Shown: in pieces, positions 41,830 to 51,338 of the stretch
Numbering within the stretch: position 1 is the stretch's first letter
How the letters are laid out: each line of letters starts with the position of its first letter
Assembly: GCA_012840485.1 (NCBI GenBank)
Contig: DULG01000038.1
Span: 1-62,918 of the forward strand
DNA: 62,918 nucleotides
Direction: 5' to 3'
Source of the DNA: Clostridia bacterium
GTDB taxonomy: Bacteria; Bacillota; Thermoanaerobacteria; Thermoanaerobacterales; Thermoanaerobacteraceae
Translations under genes and position numbers: made by a program
Notes under the pieces: model-generated
What the model saw: the letters and a program-made list of their open reading frames with translations, nothing else
What the model was told of the DNA's origin: nothing
Database searches by the model: none

Positions 41830-42840
41830 ATGAAAATATTTGCAGGCTATGATTGCGGTGGTAGTAAAACAAAATGTATTCTTGCCGATGAAAATGGTGA
41901 AATTTTAGCCAGTGCTGTAGAAGGACCTTCTAATTTTTTGTCATGCGGCTATGAAATAGCAAAAAAATCCATAGAAGAATGCACCAGACAGGCTTTATTA
42001 AAGGCGGGTTTTAAGGAGAATAAAAAAATATACAGTGCATATGTAGGGTCTGCTTCCGTTGAGCTTTTCTCAAAAAATGAAAGAATATATAATTTTTATA
42101 AAAGTTCTATTAACACTGAATATTTAGGCATAAACAATGATGCTTATATAGCCTGGTATGGTACGACATTTGGGAAGACCGGTATTATTTCAATATCTGG
42201 CACAGGAGCAGTTACCTATGGAATATGTGAGGATGGAAGATGGAAAAAAGCAGGTGGGTGGGGATATCTTGTAGAAGATGAAGGATCAGGTTATTCCTTG
42301 GGCAGAAAGGCGCTACAGCTTGCAGTAAAGTCATATGATGGAATAATAGATAAAAATAAATTTGAAAAAGAAATAATGGAGTTTTTTTCTTTAAAATCTA
42401 TGAAGGAGCTTACGCCTATGCTGTACCAAGACCCTTACAATGGTGTAAGAATTGTAGCCTCTGCAGCTAAATGTCTCTTTAAATTATTTAATGAGGATTA
42501 TAGTTTAGCAATGGAGATATTAGAAGAGGCTACTTCTCAGATTGCAGACACCATATATGCCGTTTACTCTTATTTAGATTTAAAAAATCAATTTATTAGG
42601 ATAGGAGTAGCGGGAGGAATATTTTACGCGGGAGGTAACCGCCTGTTAGAAATGTTGGATAAAAAATTAAGAGAACGAGGAATGGAAATGTTTCATCTAA
42701 CTTTCCCTGAAATACTTCCAGAAGTATCGGCTTTGCTTCTTGCATATAATCAACTAAGGTGTGAAGATTATAAAAAAGCAGAGCAAACTATTATGCAACA
42801 ATTTAAAAAGTCCATTGAGGTGAAACAAAATTGTGTATGA
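41830..42840 (+). CDS. BadF/BadG-type ATPase, probable amino-sugar kinase
   Basis: A 336-residue actin-fold protein of the BadF/BadG/BcrA/BcrD family, which includes eukaryotic-type N-acetylglucosamine kinase and MurK. The ATP loops are AGYDCGGSKTKCILAD at the N-terminus, ISGTGAVTYG near 120 and GVAGGIFYAGG near 260. WGYLVEDEGSGYSLGRKAL is the conserved sugar-kinase stretch. It most likely phosphorylates the amino sugar brought in by the ABC transporter. It overlaps the next gene by 10 bases, suggesting translational coupling. A paralogue lies at 58221. Confidence 0.82.
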   Translation: MKIFAGYDCGGSKTKCILADENGEILASAVEGPSNFLSCGYEIAKKSIEECTRQALLKAGFKENKKIYSAYVGSASVELFSKNERIYNFYKSSINTEYLGINNDAYIAWYGTTFGKTGIISISGTGAVTYGICEDGRWKKAGGWGYLVEDEGSGYSLGRKALQLAVKSYDGIIDKNKFEKEIMEFFSLKSMKELTPMLYQDPYNGVRIVASAAKCLFKLFNEDYSLAMEILEEATSQIADTIYAVYSYLDLKNQFIRIGVAGGIFYAGGNRLLEMLDKKLRERGMEMFHLTFPEILPEVSALLLAYNQLRCEDYKKAEQTIMQQFKKSIEVKQNCV

Positions 42841-44132
42841 TGGCAGGGTACGGAGAAAAAGTGATTACCCCTCAACTACTAGGGCCTATGGCAGGATATG
42901 ATAGCAGAGAGGAGAATGCTAAAGGAATACACGACGACTTATATGCTAGATGCCTGATTTTAAAGATAGAGAAAAAGGCCGTTGTTTTGATTTCACTTGA
43001 TGTATTAGGAGTAGATGAATGCCTTATAGAAATGATTAAGAGTGCAATAATGGCGGTTGATAGGGAGGTAGAGAAGGAAGGCATATTTGTGTGTGCTACT
43101 CATACGCACAGTGGGCCTTCGGCTATATTTTCAAATAAAGTGACTTTTGATTTAAATTATGTTAATTTTGTTACTTTACAGTGTCGCGAAGCTTTTTTGG
43201 AAGCGATGAATGACATTAAAGAGGCAAGTATATATCATGGAACAAAAGATATTTTTGGTATTGCATCAAAAAGAAACATTTATGACCCACAAAAAAGTCA
43301 GGAAGGTATTAAATGTAAGTTTCTTAAAATAGAGAAAAATGACAGGGAAATAATGGTTATTAATTTCCCGTGCCACTTGACGGTGTTAGATGAAGGTAAC
43401 TTTTACTATTCTAAAGATTTAGTATATGGTTTAGAATTGGAATTAAAAGAAAATGGCAATAATAAGTTTCTATTCATAAATGGTGCTGCAGGAGACATAA
43501 GCACAAGATTTTGTAAAAAGGACGCCTCCTTTGAGGAAACCGAAAGATTGGGACGATTGCTTGCAAGAGAAATATTAAAAGAAAAAACTGAAATGCATAA
43601 AATCGACTCTTTACAGCCTTTTACCGTTAAAGAAACTTCCTTTCTAATAAAATATAAGGGAAATCTTTCTGAAGAAGAGAAAAAGGCAAAAAAAGCTCAG
43701 ATAGAAGACCTTCTTACTCAAATAAAAGATAAAAGGGCGCGAAGAGACCTTGAATCTGCGTTGTTAGTTCTTAATCGTCCTAATAGAGACTTTAGTAAAA
43801 TCCCTGGGGTCCTTAAATTAGAAGAGGGCTTTTTCAAAAGGATAAAAATGAGTTTAGCAATAATGGGACAGCTCGTTTTTATAGGAGTTCCTTTTGAGAT
43901 TTACTACAGTACAGGCATTAAAATTGAAAATATTTTAGAGAGAAAATATAGACACAGCATCGTGTTGATATTTGGATATTGTGGAGGATATGAAGGATAT
44001 ATTCCACCGGCGGAGAATTTTTCACAAATCTCTTATGAAGTTATTGCTTCACTTTTTGAGATGGATGCAGAGAAGAAACTACTTGAGGCTATTGAAAAAA
44101 TGGTAACAGAGATTGGTGGTGAGAATTTATGA
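42831..44132 (+). CDS. Neutral/alkaline ceramidase-like protein
   Basis: A 433-residue protein resembling the N-terminal domain of neutral/alkaline non-lysosomal ceramidases: it starts AGYGEKVITP, has DLYARCLIL and the zinc-type motif CATHTHSGPS. True ceramidases are longer (about 650 residues) and secreted. This one has no signal peptide and sits in a sugar cassette, so it is probably an amidase acting on an N-acyl amino sugar or peptide (inference). GAGGTGA lies 7 bases before TTG 42831; ATG 42837 is the alternative. It overlaps the next gene by 4 bases (ATGA). Confidence 0.7.
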   Translation: MCMMAGYGEKVITPQLLGPMAGYDSREENAKGIHDDLYARCLILKIEKKAVVLISLDVLGVDECLIEMIKSAIMAVDREVEKEGIFVCATHTHSGPSAIFSNKVTFDLNYVNFVTLQCREAFLEAMNDIKEASIYHGTKDIFGIASKRNIYDPQKSQEGIKCKFLKIEKNDREIMVINFPCHLTVLDEGNFYYSKDLVYGLELELKENGNNKFLFINGAAGDISTRFCKKDASFEETERLGRLLAREILKEKTEMHKIDSLQPFTVKETSFLIKYKGNLSEEEKKAKKAQIEDLLTQIKDKRARRDLESALLVLNRPNRDFSKIPGVLKLEEGFFKRIKMSLAIMGQLVFIGVPFEIYYSTGIKIENILERKYRHSIVLIFGYCGGYEGYIPPAENFSQISYEVIASLFEMDAEKKLLEAIEKMVTEIGGENL

Positions 44133-45259
44133 GTGAACGTTTTGATTTAAACGAAGCACTTGAATTATTAAAGGATTTCACTAATATGGATAGCCCTAGT
44201 GGTGAGAAAGATTATACTGATAAGTTTGTAGATCGTTTGGAAGCTGAATTTAGTAAGATTGGAATGATTGTAAGGCGGATAAAACAGCAACAAGTTGGGG
44301 ATTTTTTAGAATGTTACATAGGAAAAGGTGATAAAAAAATTCTTCTTTTAGGCCATACCGATACGGTTTTTCCCTCAGGTACTGCTTCAAAAAGGCCTTT
44401 TAAAAAAGAAAGAGAGGTCATTTACGGTCCCGGGGTACTTGATATGAAAGGTGGAATTGTAGTTCTTTTATATGCTTTGAAAAAGATAATTAAAAGCCTT
44501 CCGAATAGCATAAAACTGATTGTATTTTTAAACAGTGATGAAGAAATAGGATCTATCTACAGTAAAGATTATATTTTGAAACTTTCAAAGGACGCCATAG
44601 CTTGTCTTTCTTTCGAACCTGCTAAACCAGGGACGCTTACTGTAGAGAGAAAAGGAATTATCAGTTTTAAAATGACGGTTAAAGGGATCCCGGCTCATTC
44701 AGGGGTGAATTACGAAAAAGGCAGAAGTGCGATAGAAGAAATTGCTCGCAAAGTATGTGCTCTCTATGATGATATAAGAGATATGGAGAAAAATGTCAGT
44801 GCAAATGTAGGATATATACATGGGGGAAGCAAAGTAAATATAGTTGCGGAGCATGCAGAAGCTCAGGTTGAAATAAGGTACTTTAATTTGGAGAAAGAAA
44901 AAGAAATAAGGGGGAAAATTGAGAAAATAGTTAACACTACTTTTGTGGATGGGACGCATACACATATTACTATTCTTTCTGAAAGGCCTCCTTTAGTTGC
45001 CAATGAGGGCTGCAAAAAATTGTTTGAAATTGCTAGAGAAGAGGCGCAAAAACTGGGGAGGGAGATTAAAGGGAGAAGGACAGGAGGGGGAGGGGATGCC
45101 TCCTTTGCGGCCATATGGGGCATACCTGTTCTTGACGGACTTGGTCCTGAAGGAGAAGATTCTCACACAGAAAAAGAGTTTGTAATTGTAGAGAGTATTC
45201 CATTTAAGATAGAACTTGCTGCTACTACCATATTGAACATAGCAGAAGGAGGGTTTTAA
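44129..45259 (+). CDS. M20-family metallopeptidase (ArgE/DapE/CPG2 type)
   Basis: A 376-residue di-zinc peptidase/deacylase. Probable ligands are His76 and Asp78 in LLGHTDTVFP, Asp105 in GPGVLDMKGGI, the Glu pair 138-139 in NSDEEIGS, and a late His in EDSHTEKEF. The dimerisation domain (GIPAHSGVNYEKGRSAIEE) is present. It resembles glutamate carboxypeptidase-type M20 enzymes. In this cassette it may cleave an amide or peptide attached to an imported sugar. Start and stop overlap the neighbouring genes tightly (ATGA before, no gap after). Confidence 0.85.
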   Translation: MSERFDLNEALELLKDFTNMDSPSGEKDYTDKFVDRLEAEFSKIGMIVRRIKQQQVGDFLECYIGKGDKKILLLGHTDTVFPSGTASKRPFKKEREVIYGPGVLDMKGGIVVLLYALKKIIKSLPNSIKLIVFLNSDEEIGSIYSKDYILKLSKDAIACLSFEPAKPGTLTVERKGIISFKMTVKGIPAHSGVNYEKGRSAIEEIARKVCALYDDIRDMEKNVSANVGYIHGGSKVNIVAEHAEAQVEIRYFNLEKEKEIRGKIEKIVNTTFVDGTHTHITILSERPPLVANEGCKKLFEIAREEAQKLGREIKGRRTGGGGDASFAAIWGIPVLDGLGPEGEDSHTEKEFVIVESIPFKIELAATTILNIAEGGF

Positions 45260-45991
45260 ATGAATAACAGATATATAGAAGTTATTAAAAAGTTGATAAA
45301 TGAAATTGAAAGAACTCAATCCCAGGTCATAGAAGAAGTTTCGCAAGTATGTGCAGAAGCAATAAAAAATGACAAACTTTTATATTTCTTTGGGACGGGT
45401 CATTCTCACATGATATGCGAAGAACCTTTTTATAGAGCGGGGGGATTGGCCTGCGTATATCCAATACTAGAACCTTCTCTCATGCTCCACCAAGGAGGGT
45501 ATAAAAGTACACTTATGGAAAGAGTAGAAGGAATGGGGAAGATACTTTTGGAAGACAGTGGGGCAGATAAAGGAGATGTGCTCTTTTTAATATCGAATTC
45601 GGGTAGGAATCCTACAGTAATAGAAATGGCGATTGAGGCAAAAGGGAAAGGCATTATTACAGTTGCAATAACTTCACTTAAGCATTCCCATACTTTTTCC
45701 TCTAGGCATAAAAGTGGAAAAAATCTCTATGAACTCACTGATTATGTAATAGACAATTGTGGCATTCCAGGGGATGCTGCAGTTGAACTTGAAAACTTTC
45801 CTCAAAAGGTTGCACCTACTTCTTCAATTGCTGCTATTCTTATCGTCAATACTATAGTCACAAATGTTGTAGACAAATTATTATCGTGGGGGTTTACGCC
45901 TCCCGTGTTTATAAGTGCTAATACCGATGAAGGGGATAAGTTTAATCAAGACCTTCTAAAGAGATACAGACCACGTATAAAAGTGCTATGA
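45260..45991 (+). CDS. SIS-domain sugar isomerase-like protein (UPF0309-like)
   Basis: A 243-residue single SIS domain protein. FFGTGHSHMICEE and LISNSGRNPTVIEMAIEA are the two phosphosugar-binding loops of the SIS fold. It is shorter than MurQ etherases (about 300 residues) and lacks their extra helices as far as I can see, and looks like the UPF0309 group. A role in isomerising or deaminating an amino-sugar phosphate fits the cassette. It starts right at the base after the M20 stop codon. Confidence 0.78.
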   Translation: MNNRYIEVIKKLINEIERTQSQVIEEVSQVCAEAIKNDKLLYFFGTGHSHMICEEPFYRAGGLACVYPILEPSLMLHQGGYKSTLMERVEGMGKILLEDSGADKGDVLFLISNSGRNPTVIEMAIEAKGKGIITVAITSLKHSHTFSSRHKSGKNLYELTDYVIDNCGIPGDAAVELENFPQKVAPTSSIAAILIVNTIVTNVVDKLLSWGFTPPVFISANTDEGDKFNQDLLKRYRPRIKVL

Positions 45992-46252
45992 AAAAAGGTT
46001 TTGCTTTGTTGTTGCAGCGAGGGTACAACAAGAAGCAAGGGCTTCTTATTGTGATAAAAAATCAATTAGTAGTGCTTCTTATTATTATTATAAAGGATGT
46101 ATTAAGTGATTTTTAATGGTAGTCAATTGCAAAATGAAGTAAATATTAGAGCAAAAAAATTACATCATTAGAAAGGTAATAGAAAGATTATTGTTAATTT
46201 GAAGTTAAAGGCAAATAAGGGATTTGGTACAAAGGAAAAGGAGGAGAAGAAA
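45992..46252. other. Intergenic region with a doubtful 42-residue reading frame
   Basis: An ATG at 45988 overlaps the SIS gene stop (ATGA) and opens a 42-codon frame, MKKGFALLLQRGYNKK and on to an isoleucine-rich stretch. It has no ribosome binding site and no recognisable family. I see no terminator or consensus promoter. The purine-rich GGAGGAG at 46240 serves the next gene. Confidence 0.4.
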
Positions 46253-48394
46253 GTGAAAATTGCAGTTTTAAAAGCTGGTGAAGCTACTGATTTAAAAAGT
46301 GTAGATAAAGTTGTCCATATTCTAAAAGAATATGGAATAAAGGCTGATAAAATTTCTCCTGAAGACATTGCAAAAGGAAAACTTAGTAAATTCGATGTCT
46401 TGGTAATACCTGGAGGAAGGGCCCTCAAGCAAGCTGAAGCCCTTGGGGATGAAGGGCGAAAGATTGTAAAAGAATTTGTTGAAAAAGGTGGAGGCTACAT
46501 TGGTATTTGTGCTGGAGCTTACCTGGCTTCCAAAGGAGAAGGAAAATTTGCTTCCTACTTAGGAATTGTTAATACGCAGGCTGCGGATATTGAACATTGG
46601 GATAGAGGTTGTGGAGATGTACAGGTAAAAGTAAAAGATCCAAACCATCCTGTATTAAAGGCGTATTACGGTGTACTTACTGTTTATTATGAAAATGGAC
46701 CTATACTGAGGAGATCAAATGATTTAAATCTTGTACCTTATACTGAACTTGCTACGTATATTAGTGATATTCATGAAAATGGTCCAGAAAAAATAACACC
46801 TAATGCCTCTGCTCTTACTGCATCAGAATATGGCAATGGAAGGGTAGTATTATTTAGTTTTCATCCAGAGTTTACTGCCGGCTTAGAAGAAATGCTGGTA
46901 CAAGCGGCATTGTGGTGTGCAAAAACTTCTCCTGAGGAATATCCTCTTAAACTGAAGAAAACCCACGATGTAAAAATTAAAGGAGCATGGCTGTGGGGGA
47001 AGACAGTGTACAATTTAGGAGTAGATGGTGCGAAGATAATAACAGATCAAATGAAAGAATACGGTTTTACTGATATATTTCTTCTTGTAAAAGGGACGGC
47101 AGGGAGAGTTGATTATAATAGCAAAATAGCTTTAGGACTAGCTCATCCCGATAGAGATATATTAAAAGAAGTAGTAGAGGAAGCACACAAAAAGGGAATA
47201 AGGGTTCATGCTTGGTTTGTTGTGGGTTCTGACAAACAGTGGGCAACACTTCATCCTGAAGATAGAATGGTGCACATCAAAAGAGGACCGGATGATACAG
47301 CGGTGGCCCTATTATCTTTGAATTATAGAGAATATGTGAAAAATATTGTGAAAGAAGTTTTGGGGAATTATAAAATTGAGGGGATTCATGTGGATTATAT
47401 AAGATATCTTCATGTTGAATTTGGATTTAACGAAGATTATGAAATAGCAGAAGCAAAAAAGATGGGACTAAATATAGACAAAGTGAAGTATTTGATAGAT
47501 AGGACATATTATACCGAGAAAGATGGTAAATCTATATTTGAAGCATATGATAAGGGAGATAAAGATGTTATTGGTTGGGTAGGAATAAGGAGAAATGCTG
47601 TAAAATCTTTTGCTGAGGAAATAAAAAATGTAGTAAAATCTTACAATCCGAAAGTAAAATATTCCGCAGCTTTGAAACCAGAAGGAGCTTATACTTCGAA
47701 TTTCCTGATAGCTCAAAATGATTCTAAAACATTTGTGATAGTACATTGTGGACAGGATTATAAAGATGCCTTTTTGATTTATGATTTTGTAACACCTATG
47801 CTATATTGGGCGTATTACGGCAAGTCGCCCCAATGGACTGTAGTACTTTATAATAATGCGAAAAATATACTTGGTAAAGAAAGAGTATATCCGGGATTGC
47901 AGGCATACAGCCCTGTTAAAACTTCTGATCTTTCTGATGCAATAAATTATATAAAACGAGATGAAGGAGAAGGGATAGTTTTCTTTAAATATGACACCTT
48001 CGCTTTAAGTAAGATTGACATAAAAAAAATAAACAATAAAGAAGAAAAGATTATTAATATCATTTTAACTAATTCTTTAAGTAGAGATAATTTCTCAGAT
48101 GTAAATGTTACAGAAGAGGAAATAGAGAATGTTGATATTACAAAGGTTGAGATAGAGATGAAAGGCAATTATACAATCAAAAATATTTTAGAAAGTACAC
48201 CGGAAGTGACCATTCAAGTTTCTGAAAATAATAAATTGATTACAATAACAGGAAATCCATGTATACCTCAAAATGGTACTTTGAAAATTTCTGCAGTAAT
48301 TGAAGGGGAAGGCGACAAAAATTGCGAACCAGCTCAAGTGAGATTTTATGTCACTGACAAGTATTATGAAGTGAGGGTATATAATCAATACTGA
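46253..48394 (+). CDS. BPL_N amidotransferase-like domain fused to a GHL10 glycosidase-like domain
   Basis: A 713-residue two-domain protein. Residues about 1-225 match the BPL_N/glutamine-amidotransferase-like fold, with the nucleophile elbow GGYIGICAGAYLAS (Cys) and the late FSFHPEF (His-x-Glu). Residues from about 240 match the GHL10 family (GAWLWGKTVYNLG, RVHAWFVVGSD, and GIHVDYIRYLH with the probable catalytic Asp). A final 100-residue beta-rich region follows. GTG 46253 has GGAGGAGA 5 bases upstream; an in-frame TTG at 46199 has no ribosome binding site. No signal peptide is present, whereas many GHL10 proteins are secreted. The role is presumably in glycan or muropeptide breakdown inside the cell. 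Confidence 0.75.
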   Translation: MKIAVLKAGEATDLKSVDKVVHILKEYGIKADKISPEDIAKGKLSKFDVLVIPGGRALKQAEALGDEGRKIVKEFVEKGGGYIGICAGAYLASKGEGKFASYLGIVNTQAADIEHWDRGCGDVQVKVKDPNHPVLKAYYGVLTVYYENGPILRRSNDLNLVPYTELATYISDIHENGPEKITPNASALTASEYGNGRVVLFSFHPEFTAGLEEMLVQAALWCAKTSPEEYPLKLKKTHDVKIKGAWLWGKTVYNLGVDGAKIITDQMKEYGFTDIFLLVKGTAGRVDYNSKIALGLAHPDRDILKEVVEEAHKKGIRVHAWFVVGSDKQWATLHPEDRMVHIKRGPDDTAVALLSLNYREYVKNIVKEVLGNYKIEGIHVDYIRYLHVEFGFNEDYEIAEAKKMGLNIDKVKYLIDRTYYTEKDGKSIFEAYDKGDKDVIGWVGIRRNAVKSFAEEIKNVVKSYNPKVKYSAALKPEGAYTSNFLIAQNDSKTFVIVHCGQDYKDAFLIYDFVTPMLYWAYYGKSPQWTVVLYNNAKNILGKERVYPGLQAYSPVKTSDLSDAINYIKRDEGEGIVFFKYDTFALSKIDIKKINNKEEKIINIILTNSLSRDNFSDVNVTEEEIENVDITKVEIEMKGNYTIKNILESTPEVTIQVSENNKLITITGNPCIPQNGTLKISAVIEGEGDKNCEPAQVRFYVTDKYYEVRVYNQY

Positions 48395-48402
48395 TTAACA
48401 GG

Positions 48403-48442
48403 GGGAAGGTTTTTGCACCTTTGAGTGCAAAAACCTCCTTCT
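48403..48442 (+). terminator. Strong hairpin between the GHL10 and GH3 genes
   Basis: AGGTTTTTGCAC (48407-48418) pairs perfectly with GTGCAAAAACCT (48425-48436), extended by GGGGGA and TCTCC bases. No good T-run follows, so the read-through needed for the downstream gene is plausible. Confidence 0.65.
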
Positions 48443-48481
48443 CCTTTAATTAGAAGTAATACTTATGTGGAGGGATTTTAA

Positions 48482-50089
48482 GTGGAGATAAATAAGATGA
48501 GTTTAGATGAAAAAATAGGTCAAATGATTATGGCAGGTTTTTCTTCTGTTACTGCCAATTATTGTGGTTATGATGAGCATATAGATATACTCATAACTAA
48601 ATACAAAGTAGGGAATATTAGTCTATTTGCAAGAAATATAGGTTCAATAGAAGAAATTACTAAGCTTACTGAAACTATTCAAAAAAACATGATAGAACAC
48701 ATTGGTATTCCAGCTATTATAGGGACAGATCAAGAAGGAGGGGTGGTTACACAGGTTAGAGAAGGAGCTGTATTTTTTCCAGGCAATATGGCAGTTGCTG
48801 CAGCAAACATTGAAGGAAGTACCTTGAAAGAAGGAGAAATAGTAGGAGAAGGTCTTAGAGCACTTGGGATAAATCTCAATATAGCGCCTGTGCTGGATGT
48901 GAATAACAATTCCAAAAATCCCATAATTGGGGTAAGGTCTTATGGAGATGACCCTGAACAAGTGGCAAAGTTAGGAGTAGATTTTATAAAAGGAGTTCAA
49001 AGCAGAGGGGTGATAGCGACAGCGAAACATTTTCCAGGGCATGGAGATACAGAAATAGATACACATGTTGACATACCTACCGTCCCTTATGATCGAGAAA
49101 GGCTTGAAAGAGTAGAATTTTATCCTTTTAGAAAAGCAGTTGAAAATGGCGTTGACGCAATTATGACAGCTCATATTTATTTTCCTGCTATAGATGATGA
49201 AAAAATCCCTGCAACTTTATCCTACAATATTCTTACAAAGCTTTTGAGAGATAATATGGGTTTTAAAGGTATCATAATGACTGACTGTATGGAAATGGAT
49301 GCGATTTCAAAGAATTTTGGAATAGAAAAAGGGTCAGTTATGGCGATAAAAGCGGGTACTGATATGATAGAAATTTCTCATCATCTTGATGTTCAAATAA
49401 GAAGCGTAGAAGCTATAAAGAAAGCTGTCTTAAATGAAGAGATTCCGGAGGAGAGAATAAATGAGTCAGTGAGAAGGATATTGGAGATAAAGAAAAAATA
49501 TGGGTTGTTTGAAAATCCTTATCCGGATTTGATCAAAGCAAAAGAAGTGTTAAATTGCAAAAAGTATATAGAATTTGCTCGCCAGGTCAGCGAAAAAAGT
49601 ATCACTCTTATAAGGGACAGAAATAAGCTTATACCTCTTAATGTCGCAAATAAAAAAATTATTTCAATTTCTCCCGAGCCAAAAATGTTCATGGGAGGTA
49701 TTTGGGAAGCTGTTAGGAAAAAATACACTTTGTGTGAAGCCTTGAGAAAAGAGTTTGGAGGAAAATCTATTATCATTCCTTTTAATCCTGAATCGGGGAT
49801 GACAAAAGAAATTGTTAAAGAGTGTGAAAAAGCCGACTTAGTAATTATTGGGGTGTCCAAATTAAATTCAAATCCTGGGGAGGTAGAGCTTGTAAATAAA
49901 ATAAGCCGTTTAGGTAAGGATGTAATAGTAATCTTACTAAAAAATCCTTATGATGTTCTGTCATTAGAAGATATTTCCACATGTGTGTGTGCTTATGAGC
50001 ATACTCCTTTAGCAATAGAAAGTGTAATAAAAGTTTTGAAAGGTGAGATAAAATGCGAAGGAGTTTTACCAGTGAAAATAGAAATATGA
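48482..50089 (+). CDS. Glycoside hydrolase family 3, NagZ-like beta-N-acetylhexosaminidase
   Basis: A 535-residue GH3 enzyme with the NagZ-type catalytic loop KHFPGHGDTEIDTH (182-195), in which the His-Asp dyad acts as acid/base, and the nucleophile Asp268 in MTDCMEMDAI. A C-terminal GH3-C-like domain follows (from about 365). These enzymes release N-acetylglucosamine from muropeptides or chitin fragments. There is no signal peptide, so it acts on imported material, in line with the ABC transporter and BadF kinase upstream. GTG start behind GTGGAGGG. This gene is the best guide to the substrate of the cassette. Confidence 0.88.
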   Translation: MEINKMSLDEKIGQMIMAGFSSVTANYCGYDEHIDILITKYKVGNISLFARNIGSIEEITKLTETIQKNMIEHIGIPAIIGTDQEGGVVTQVREGAVFFPGNMAVAAANIEGSTLKEGEIVGEGLRALGINLNIAPVLDVNNNSKNPIIGVRSYGDDPEQVAKLGVDFIKGVQSRGVIATAKHFPGHGDTEIDTHVDIPTVPYDRERLERVEFYPFRKAVENGVDAIMTAHIYFPAIDDEKIPATLSYNILTKLLRDNMGFKGIIMTDCMEMDAISKNFGIEKGSVMAIKAGTDMIEISHHLDVQIRSVEAIKKAVLNEEIPEERINESVRRILEIKKKYGLFENPYPDLIKAKEVLNCKKYIEFARQVSEKSITLIRDRNKLIPLNVANKKIISISPEPKMFMGGIWEAVRKKYTLCEALRKEFGGKSIIIPFNPESGMTKEIVKECEKADLVIIGVSKLNSNPGEVELVNKISRLGKDVIVILLKNPYDVLSLEDISTCVCAYEHTPLAIESVIKVLKGEIKCEGVLPVKIEI

Positions 50090-50134
50090 GAATGGCAATA
50101 TTAAAAAAATAGAAATTTTTGGGAGGAAGAAATT

Positions 50135-51269
50135 ATGGAAGGTCCAAGAACGTGCAAAAAAGAAGAATTTAAAGATGCAATAAACCTTATAAACCAAATA
50201 TTTAGGATATCTCAAGGTCATAATCCTACAATGGCCGAGGAATTTCCACTCCTTCTTAATGAAGGAAATTTAGAAAATATGCGTGCCATTGTGGAGGACG
50301 GAAAAGTAGTGTCTATTGTAAATTACTATATTACCACGGTATTAATCGAAGGAATACCTATAAAAGTTGCTTCAGTAGGAGCAGTCTGCACAGACGAAAA
50401 ACACAGAGGAAAAGGATATGCTTCACTGCTACTAGATGATACAGAAAAAAGAATGAAAAAACAAGGAGTGGATGTTGTTCTTATATCAGGAGACAGGAAT
50501 TTATATTTAGAAAAAGAATACTGCAAAGCAGGATGCAATCAAATTTGATGCATATCCACAAGAAGAATTGAAGGAGGACGTAGAGCTCGTGGAGTATATA
50601 GATAAATATTTAATTGAAATGGCAAAAATGTATAATAAACAGCCTACAAGATACTATAGAAGCTTATTTGAATTTAAAAACCTTTTAAAAGGCAGAATTA
50701 TACCATGGGGGAGTTTTACTTATCAAACCTATTTAGTAAAGAAAGGGGGCCTTTTGAAAGGATATGTAGTACTCCGGATAGTTCATGATAACCCAAGAAA
50801 AGGATATATAATTGAATACAGTGGCGATGCAAATATAATTTACGAGAGTTTAAAGAAGATAGCTGCTGCTAACTCTTTGGAATATGTTCGTGTGCCCTGT
50901 ACTTTCAATGATGATATGCTTGGAGTAGTAGAGGAAAAAGGTAAATCTTACGAAAAGATTAATCTTTTGGGGACACTAAAAGTATTAAATTTTCAGCAAT
51001 TAATGGAAAAACTCAAACCGTATTTCTTACAATATGTCGAAAAAGATATTGTAGAAAATATAAAATTTATCGAAGAAGAAGATAACTATATAATTGAAAT
51101 TAAAAATGAAATATTGAAAATAGATGATGTGGTAAAACTTACAAAACTAGTTTTTGGAGATAAAGGATTTGGCATGGAAGTCCATGATATAAGTCCTAAC
51201 TTAAAAGAATTTATTTCAACGGTTTTCCCACTGCCTTTTGTATGGCCTGGAAATTTAAATTTTCAATAA
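50135..51269 (+). pseudogene. GNAT acetyltransferase with Eis-like C-terminus, single frameshift
   Basis: The first frame (50135-50548) encodes a GNAT domain with the acetyl-CoA loop DEKHRGKGYASLLL and breaks off after LYLEKEYCKAG. The second frame resumes at once as KFDAYPQEELKEDVELVEYI and runs to 51269 with a sterol-carrier-like end similar to Eis-type acetyltransferases. Together they give one protein of about 375 residues, a normal length for this group. A one-base change near 50525-50540 explains the split. Possible causes are mutation, a sequencing error or, less likely, programmed frameshifting. I see no classic slippery site. The substrate is unknown; position after the NagZ-like gene suggests an amino-sugar or aminoacyl target. 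Confidence 0.75.
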
Positions 51270-51338
51270 GTAGGGTTGATAACTAAATTTACACCTTAAT
51301 TTATAGCAAATGATAGCAAAGGAAAGGAGAAATTAATC

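Noticed and set aside
44997-45185. A plus-strand frame inside the M20 peptidase gene
   Set aside because: It lies in a shifted frame across the conserved C-terminal metal-binding region of the peptidase, which is clearly the real product.
45988-46116. A 42-residue small protein starting at the SIS stop codon
   Set aside because: It has no ribosome binding site and no recognised family, and its second half is simple isoleucine/leucine repeats. Kept only as a remark in the intergenic entry.
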